DNA of 64,000 nucleotides from Luteimonas sp. RC10 (GTDB lineage Bacteria > Pseudomonadota > Gammaproteobacteria > Xanthomonadales > Xanthomonadaceae): contig NZ_JACHYJ010000011.1 of assembly GCF_014192745.1 (NCBI RefSeq), positions 25,517 through 89,516 on the forward strand, read 5' to 3'. This document shows, one piece after another, positions 38,461-46,700 of the stretch. Made by a program: the position numbers and the translations under genes. Numbering within the stretch: the stretch's first letter is position 1; each line of letters starts with the position of its first letter. The notes under the pieces were generated by a model. It saw nothing but the letters and a program-made list of their open reading frames with translations. It was not told where the DNA came from and made no database searches.

Positions 38461-38509
38461 CCGGGGTCAGAGTGCAATTTCGTGAGACGAAATTGCACTC
38501 TGACCCCGG
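38461..38509. repeat. REP-type inverted repeat, locus 2 (perfect 23-bp hairpin)
   Basis: Arms CCGGGGTCAGAGTGCAATTT+CGT and its exact reverse complement flank a GAG loop. The arms contain the same GGGGTCAGAGT core as the loci at 18278 and 60391. It lies between the 127-residue unknown gene and the terminator of the S8 protease gene. Confidence 0.93.
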
Positions 38510-38570
38510 CTTTTCCTGGCCATCCAAAGTGGAAAGCCCAGGCCCGCATTCGATTTGGGAGAACGGCCGC

Positions 38571-38600
38571 AAGAAAAAGCCCGCGGCTGGCCGCGGGCTT
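38571..38600 (-). terminator. Rho-independent terminator of the S8 protease gene
   Basis: On the minus strand the stem AAGCCCGCGG / CCGCGGGCTT with a 4-base loop is followed by TTTTTCTT, 47 bp after the protease stop. A second GC hairpin (CCGCACCCGC...GCGGGTGCGG, 38613-38638) precedes it. Confidence 0.85.
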
Positions 38601-38646
38601 CAATGGACACGACCGCACCCGCGTCCTTGCGGGTGCGGCGGCGGTC

Positions 38647-40581
38647 TTACACCCCCGGCGTGGTGAACTTGGCCTGCAGGGTCACGTTGCTGTAGGCGCG
38701 CGTGCCGGCGAGCTTGATGTAGTAAACGCCCGCGGCCGGCCGGTTGATCCGGACGGTCTCGGTGTTGCCCGGACGCGTCGAGTTCCAGGTCCCGGTCTGC
38801 GCCGGCGCCTCGTCGAGGCTGACATGGAGCGAGACGTCGCCGCTGCCACCGCTGGTGGTGATCGTCAGCGCGCCGGTCACACCGGCCGGCACTTCGATCG
38901 AGTACAGCGTCTCACTGCCCGCCGTGCCCGCCAGACTACGCATCGGCACGCCATTGCCGATCGGCGTCGAATCCGGTGCGCAGGTCTCGACCTCGGGATC
39001 GCACGGCGGCTCGATGGCCTTCATCACCGCGGCGCCGGCATTGACGATGCCCGGGCCGATCGGCTGGCTGGTCGACGGTGCCACCGTGAAGGGCGTGACG
39101 GTGCGCTTGAGCACATCGAGCACTTCCTCCGGGGTGAGCAGCGGCAGCTCGGCGGCCAGGCGTGCGCCCTGCATCAGTGCGACCACGCCGGCGACATGCG
39201 GCGAGGCCTGCGAGGTGCCGGCGGTGCCGTAGGTCGGCGCGCCGGTGATGCTGGCCAGCGGCGTGGGGGTCGTCGTGCTCGGATTCTTGGCTTGCCACAC
39301 GAAGCCGTCTTCGATCTGCGTGCCCGAGCTGCCGTCGTTAGTGTAGACGCCGCCCCCCGGAGCCGAAATATCGATGCCGGTGCCGTAGTTGGAATAGTAC
39401 GCACGGCGACTGGTGATGCCGTTGGACGCGACGGCAATCGCACCCGGGCAGTTGGCCGGCGAGAAGTTCGCCACATCGGCATTGCTGTTACCCGCGGCGA
39501 TCACCACGGTCGCGCCAAGCGCATTCGCCTGCGCGATGGCGTCGGCCTCGGCTGCCGAACAGGCGCCGCTGCCGCCCAGGCTCAGGTTGATGACCTGCGC
39601 GGGGTTGGCATTGGCCGGCACGCCGTCCACATCACCGCCGGCCGCCCAGATGATGGCGTCGACGATGTCCGAATCGTAGCCGCCGCAATGGCCAAGCACG
39701 CGGACCGGCAGGATCTTGGCCCCATAGGCGACACCGGTGACCGCAATGCCATTATCGGTGCGCTGCGCGCCTGCGGTGCCGGCGACGTGGGTGCCATGCC
39801 AACTGCTGTTGCGCTGCTGGCAGGTTTCCGCACCGGGGTAGCCGATTGTCCAGTCACCCAGGTCCCAACCGCCCGCGACGCGGTCATCGGTGGCGCGACC
39901 CGACACGAACGCATCGGAGATGAAGTCGTAGCCGGCATCGCCGAGCGAGCTGTCGATGTCGGGATGCTCGGTAATGCCGGTATCGAGCACCGCGATCGTG
40001 ATGCCGTCGCCGTCGGTGAGGTCCCAGGCGGCCGGCGCGTTGATACCGCCGCGGTTGGGACCGCCGTCGCCGGTCACCGTGCCGTCGGGTGCGAGCATGT
40101 GCCACTGCCATTCCAGACCCGGATCGTTGGGCACGTAGGCCGCCTGCGGCTGGACCGCCGCGATCTGGCGCAGACGGTCAGGCGCGACCGACTTGACGTT
40201 CGGATCGGCGGCGATCTGTCGCATCAGGGCTTCGGCCGAGACGCGGTCCACGCCCTGGGCCAGGCGCATGACCTGGTGCCCGGTCGCGAGCGTGCGCAGG
40301 TACTGCACGTTGTTCGCCTTGGCGGCGCCGCGCACGATGCCCGAGCGAGCGAGTGCCGTCCGGACGCCGGCCACCGCCGCCTGCTGGTCCTGCCGCTCCC
40401 GCGCGCCGTCCCGGTACTCGACGATGAAACGCCGGATCGGGGTCGCGTCCGATTGCTGCAATGGCGCCTCGGTCCCCGCCTTGTCGGCCGGGCGCTGGGT
40501 CTTGCCCGCATGGACGGCGCCGGTGGCGAGCACCGCACCGACCGCGATGGCCAGGGCGCTGGGGATGATGCTGTTCTTCAT
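38647..40581 (-). CDS. Secreted subtilisin-like serine protease (S8) with C-terminal PPC domain
   Basis: This is a 644-residue preproprotease. A signal peptide (1-25, cut near VHAG) is followed by an I9-like propeptide (about 47-140, RRFIVEYRDGARERQ). The S8 catalytic domain has Asp 200 (AVLDTGIT), His 262 (WHGTHVAGT), oxyanion Asn 365 (AAGNSN) and Ser 457 (GTSQASPHVAG). Paired cysteines suggest disulfides. The last 90 residues form a bacterial pre-peptidase C-terminal (PPC) domain (YSIEVPAG...GDVSLHVS...YYIKLAGTRAYSNVTLQAKF). It is a probable T2SS substrate, removed from the adhesin gene by 148 bp. Confidence 0.94.
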   Translation of the reverse strand: MKNSIIPSALAIAVGAVLATGAVHAGKTQRPADKAGTEAPLQQSDATPIRRFIVEYRDGARERQDQQAAVAGVRTALARSGIVRGAAKANNVQYLRTLATGHQVMRLAQGVDRVSAEALMRQIAADPNVKSVAPDRLRQIAAVQPQAAYVPNDPGLEWQWHMLAPDGTVTGDGGPNRGGINAPAAWDLTDGDGITIAVLDTGITEHPDIDSSLGDAGYDFISDAFVSGRATDDRVAGGWDLGDWTIGYPGAETCQQRNSSWHGTHVAGTAGAQRTDNGIAVTGVAYGAKILPVRVLGHCGGYDSDIVDAIIWAAGGDVDGVPANANPAQVINLSLGGSGACSAAEADAIAQANALGATVVIAAGNSNADVANFSPANCPGAIAVASNGITSRRAYYSNYGTGIDISAPGGGVYTNDGSSGTQIEDGFVWQAKNPSTTTPTPLASITGAPTYGTAGTSQASPHVAGVVALMQGARLAAELPLLTPEEVLDVLKRTVTPFTVAPSTSQPIGPGIVNAGAAVMKAIEPPCDPEVETCAPDSTPIGNGVPMRSLAGTAGSETLYSIEVPAGVTGALTITTSGGSGDVSLHVSLDEAPAQTGTWNSTRPGNTETVRINRPAAGVYYIKLAGTRAYSNVTLQAKFTTPGV

Positions 40582-40729
40582 TTTGGACCCTCGTTGGAGT
40601 ATTGGACCTCGGAAGCGTCGGCACGACAGCACAGGGCCACCATCCCGACGGACGTCGCATGGATGGCATCGAGCAGCCCCGATGCCATCGAACCGCGGAC
40701 CGGCAGGCAGCCCACCGGTCCTTGCGGGA

Positions 40730-43700
40730 TTACCAGCCGAAGCCGGCACCCAGACCCACGGATTTCTCATCGCCGCTGAGTGCGCCGCCCACGGTGATCG
40801 TGGCGCGCTCGCTGATCGCACGCTGGTAGCCGAGCGACAGCGCACTTTCGCCGCCCTGGAAACCGACACCGACGCCGACCCGGTTCTGGGTACGGATGCC
40901 GGCGGCGCTGGTGGCCATGTTCAACATCGCCGCCCCCATCGCGCCCTGACGGTCGATGCGGCGGTCGGTGTCGTAGAACCGACGATCGACATCGCCCTTG
41001 AACGTCTCGAAGTTGTCGTTCCAGGCGGCGAACTTCTGGTCGGTGTAGGCCTTGGAGGTGGCCACCGCCTGTGTCGCTGTGGTGTCGGCGTAGGCCTTGG
41101 CTTCGGTAACACCGGCATTGACCTGGCCGACGTTGGCGGCGTCGGTCGCGGCAGTACCGGCCGCGACGTTGGTGATCTGACGCTCGCTGCCCGCGCTGCC
41201 GACCGAGACCGTGTTGGCGCGGTCTGCGACCGAGCCCTGTCCCAGTGCGACCGCACCTTCCGCAGTGACCGATGCGCCCTGCCCCAGCGCCGTACCCGAA
41301 GCCGCACTCACGCTCGCCCCCTCACCGACGGCCACTGCATTGGTCGCCTCGGCGGTGATCGTCGTGTTGGCGCCGAGCGCCGTGCTGCCGTCCGCATACA
41401 CCTTGGCGTTGCCGCCGATCGCGGTGTCGTTGGGGCCGTGCGCGTAGGCATCGCCGCCCACCGCCACGCCGTTCTGGCCACCGGTCTGTGCACCGTCGCC
41501 GACCGCGACCCCGTTGGAGCCGTCGGCGATCGTCGCAGGCGTATCGCCACCCACCGCCACTTGGTCGTTGGTGCCGGCGCCCGACTCGATCACCGTCTCG
41601 ACCTGGCCCACGCGCGTCTTGAGCTCGGTGATCTGGTTGTCGAGTGCAGCGAAGGTGTCGCCGATCGAGGTGTAGTTGGCACCCTGGATCGCGTAGCTCG
41701 GCATGCTCAACGTGCCGGCGGCCGTCATCGTGACACCGCCGCCGAAGATGTCGGCCGCCGATTGCATCGCGTCCTGCAGCTTGCCGCCGACGCCATCGGA
41801 CATGCTGCGCAACTGCGCGAGGTTCACGGCATCGGTGTCCTCGGTGCCGGCGGCGACATTGGTGATTTGGCGCTCATTGCCTGCCGAGCCGACCGACACG
41901 CTGTCCTCGCGATTGGCCACCGAGTTCGCACCCAGCGCGACGCTGTTGTCGGCCGACGCCCCGGCCAGGAAGCCGATTGCCGTCGAATCGACGCCGCTGG
42001 CCGAACTGCCGCTGCCCAGCGCCGACGCGCCGTCCGCGGTCGCATACGCCAACGTGCCGAGCGAGGTCGCCTGCGCACCGGTCGCCTCGGCCAGCGTACC
42101 GACCGCGGTCGCGCCGACATCCGTTGCCCAGGCGCCATTGCCCAGCGCAGTCGACGCCACACCGCTGGCCTCGGTCGTCTGCAGGATCAGACCCGGGAAG
42201 CCGATCAGAAGGTCGCCGTAATCGGCGATGCCGCCCACCGCCAAGCCGTAGTCACCGCTGGCCACGCTGCCGTAGCCCACCGCGGTCGCGAAGCCGCCCG
42301 TTGCCTCAGAGAACGCGCCCAGTGCGCTCGATCCGTCCGTGACGGCACTGCTGCTGTAGCCCAGTGCGGTCGACTGCGCGCCCGTCGCACTGGCCGCCGC
42401 GCCCGTCGCGGTGCTGAATGCACCGAGCGCCTGTGCACCCGCGCCAAAGGCCGATGCACCCACTTCGCTGGCGGTCGTCGTCTGGTCGAGTACGACATTA
42501 CCGTCCTCGTCTTCGTAGTACAGCCAGCCGCCGACGGACGTGCTCGAATCGCCCTCCGCAAGCGCGTTGTAGCCCGATGCCGTCGCGTACTGACCGCTCG
42601 CGGTCGCGCCGCTGCCGAAGGCCGAAGACCCAACACCCGACGCATAGGTCGTCGAGCCCATCGCGGTCGCATAGTCCGCTTCGGCAATCGCATTCGAGCC
42701 CGCCGCGATCGCGTCCTCACCCTCGACATACGCCTCGCCGTCGCCGGTGGCTCGGAAGTAGCGACCCGCGAGCAGGGCGCCGTCCGCGGCGGCGTTGAGC
42801 TGCGCGAGATTCACCGCATCGGTGTCCTCGGTGCCCGCCGCGACATTGGTGATCTGACGCTCGCTGCCCTCCGAGCCGACCGACACGCTGCCCTCTCGAT
42901 CGGCGACCGAATTCGCGCCCAGCGCGACGCTGTTATCAGCCAATGCGAGCGCATTGAATCCCAGTGCAGTACTGTCGTCGCCTTCAGCCGTGGTGTAGTA
43001 GCCCACCGCAGTGGCGCGATCGCCGCTGCCCCAGGACTGCGCGCCTACCGCAGTCGAGGTCTCGGCCTGCGCATAGGCGAAGTAGCCCAGCGCCGTCGCG
43101 CCTACCCCGTCGGCCTGCGCCAGGGCACCGATCGCGGTGGTGTAGTTACTCCACGCGCCCGATCCCGAGCCAAACGCGGAGGCAGCCGTGCCAGCCGCTT
43201 CGGCCGGGACCAGGAAGCCCAAGCCGGGCACCAGATCTCCCATGCCGCCAACCGCCGTACTGCCAGCACCGCTGGCGACAGCGCCCCAGCCGACCGCCGT
43301 GGCGTACTGATTCGATGCCTCTGTCGCATATCCGAGTGCAGTGGCACCTCGACCGCTCGCGACGCTGAACCCACCGTTCGCGACGCTGTAGTCGCCCGCA
43401 GCCTCACTCGAATAGCCGGTCGCCGTGGATTGCAAACCGCTGGCACTTGAGGCTGCACCAGTGGCCGTGCTGAATCCGCCAGTCGCCTGCGCGCCTGCAC
43501 CGAACGCCGAATCACCGACTTCAATGGCCATTGTCGTCTTGTCGAGCACGACGTCGCCGTTCTCATCCTCGTAGTACAACCAGCCACCAACCGCGGTGCT
43601 CGAATCGCCGTCGGCCACCGCGTTGTAGCCCGACGCCGTCGCGTACTGGCCGCTCGCGCTCGCGCCGCTGCCGAAGGCCGAGGACCCGACGCCCGAGGCG

Positions 43701-46700
43701 TAGGTCGTCGAACCGACCGCGGTCGAGTAGTCCGCCTCGGCGATTGCGTTGGAGCCCGAAGCCGTCGCATCCTCGCCCTCGGCATAGGCCTCGCCGTCGC
43801 CGGTCGCGCGGAAGTACTGGTTGTAGGCCGTCGCTTCCTGCAGCTGACTCACGTTCACCGCGTCGGTTTCTTCTGTACCGGCCGCAACATTGGTGATCTG
43901 GCGCTCATTGCCCTCGCTACCTACCGACACGGTGTTGGCCCGGTCGGCTTCCGAACCCTGGCCCAATGCCACGCTGCCCTCTGCCAAGGCGGTCGAGTCG
44001 GAACCGAGCGCCAGGCTGTTCTCACCTGCGGCAGTAGAGAAGTTGCCCAATGCCGTGCTGTTATCGCCGCTGGCCCACGCGGCGCCACCGACGGCCGTGG
44101 AGAAGTCGCCCGAGGCTTCGGTGGGGAAGAGATTGAACAATCCCGCGCCACCACCGATCGCGACACTGTTGGCGCCGCTGGCAACCGAGAAGGAACCAAT
44201 GGCCGTGGAATCGGCGGACGTTGCGACCGCCGCGTAGCCGAGTGCGGTCGACTGGCTGCCCGATGCCGTCGCGACGGCACCAAAAGCGGCAGCCATATCG
44301 CCGCTGGCGGTGGCACCTACACCGACCGCACTCCCAGCGAACCCGCTGGCTTCCGCGCTCGCACCCACAGCGGTGCCGGCCACGCCAGCGCTGGTGGCCG
44401 AGGTTTCGACTGGCTGCCCGCCGAGGGTCAGCAGCGGCTCGCCATCCTCGTCGACCGCATTACCGCCGATAGCCACACTCGCCGCGCCACCGGCCTCGGC
44501 ACCTGCGCCGAACGCCGCGCTGTTCTGGCCGCTGGCAACGGCATTGAAGCCAACCGCTGTCGCGTTGTCGGCAAGCGCAAACGCCCCGCTGCCGAAGGCT
44601 GACGCCCCTTGCGCCAGCGCTTGCGCCGCCGAACCGACCGCGGTCGAGTAATCACCATCGGCGGCCGCCCCCGCACCCGCCGCAACCGACTCCTCGCCCG
44701 TCACATAGGCCTCGTCGTCGCCGGTCGCCTTGAAGTATCGGTTGTAAGCGGTCGCGTCTTCGAGCTGTGCCAGATTGACCGCGTCGGTCTCTTCCGTACC
44801 GGCCGCCACGTTGGTGATCTGGCGCTCGTCGCCCGCCGAACCGACCGACACGCTGTTCTCGCGGTCCGCCACCGAGTTCGCGCCCAAGGCCACACTGTTG
44901 TCGGCCGATGCACCGGCCAAGAAGCCGATCGCCGTCGAATCGACGCCACTGGCCGAACTGCCGCTCCCCAGCGCCGACGCGCCGTCCGCGGTCGCGTACG
45001 CCAGCGTGCCGAGCGAGGTCGCCTGCACACCGGTCGCTTCGGCCAGCGTACCGACCGCGGTCGCGCCCACATCCGTTGCCCACGCGCCATTGCCCAGCGC
45101 GGTCGACGCCACACCGCTGGCCTCGGTCGTCTGCAGGATGAAGCCGGGGAAGCCGATCAGCAGGTCGCCATAATCGGCGATGCCACCCACCGCCAGGCCA
45201 TAGTCACCGCTGGCCACGCTGCCGTAGCCCACCGCGGTCGCGAAGCCGCCGGTCGCTTCCGAGAATGCACCCAGCGCGCTCGACCCATCCGTGACGGCAC
45301 TGCTGCTGTAGCCCAGTGCGGTCGACTGCGCGCCCATCGCACTGGCCGCCGCGCCGGTCGCGGTGCTGAATGCACCGAGCGCCTGCGCACCCGCGCCAAA
45401 GGCCGATGCACCCACTTCGCTGGCGGTCGTCGTCTGGTCGAGCACGACCTCACCATCCTCGTTCTCGTAGTACAGCCAGCCGCCGACGGCCGTGCTCGAG
45501 TCACCCTCCGCAAGCGCGTTGTAGCCCGACGCTGTTGCGTACTGACCGCTCGCGCTGGCACCGCTGCCGAAGGCCGAAGACCCGACGCCGGAGGCGTAGG
45601 TGGTCGAACCGACCGCGGTCGAATAATCCGCTTCGGCAATTGCGTTCGAGCCCGACGCGGTTGCATCTTCGCCCTCGGCGTAGGCCTCGCCGTCACCGGT
45701 CGCGCGGAAGTACTGGTTGTAGGCCGTCGCTTCCTGCAGCTGGCCCAGGTTCACAGCGTCGGTCGCCTCGGTACCTTCGGCCACATTGGTGATCTGACGC
45801 TCATTGCCTTCCGAGCCGACAGAAACGCTGTCTTCGCGATCTGCGATCGAATCCGCACCCAAGGCAACGCTGTTGGCCGCGCCTGCTTCGGCGAAATTGC
45901 CAAGCGCAGTGCTGTTGTTCCCCCCTGCCCACGCCGAACCACCGACCGCGGTCGAGTAGTCACCCGAGGCCTCGGCCGGTATCAGCCCGAGCAGTGCGCC
46001 ACCCACCGCGACACTGTTGATGCCGGACGCCGTCGCGGCCTGGCCCACTGCAGTGCTGTAGTCACCCGACGCAGTACTGTCGGAACCGACAGCCAGCGCG
46101 TTGGAGCCGCTCGCAGTACTGAAATTGCCGACCGACGTGCTGTTGAAGCCCGACGCCGTCGCATACCCGCCGAGCGCGGTCGCATAGTTGCTGGTGGCTT
46201 CTGCACCGAAGCCGAAAGCCGCGGCTGTCGTGCCGTCCGCAACACTCTCGGCGCCGACCGCGGTCGCGCCGTCACCGGTCGCGGCCGCATAGAAGCCGAC
46301 CGCCGTCGATTCGACGCCGTCGGCTTCTGCCAGCGCGCCGGACGCCAAGCTGCCATCGCCACTGGCGACCGCACCGGCGCCAGTGGCGGTGGCCAGTTCG
46401 CCCGATGCCAGGCTCTCAGCGCCCACTGCGACCGCGTATTCGCCCGATGCCTCGGCCAATGCGCCAGCCGCCAACGCATGGCTCGCACTGGCTACGGCAT
46501 TGAAGCCGGTCGCCGTCGCATTGTCCGCAAGCGCGAACGCCCCGCTACCAAACGCCGAAGCGCCCTGCGCCGATGCCAACGCCGATTCGCCGGCCGCGGT
46601 TGCATAGTCGCCGTCCGCATACGCAGCGTTATCGCTGTCCTCACCGCCCGACGCGGCGAAGTACTTGTTGTACTGGGTCGCTTCCTCGAGCTGCGCGACG

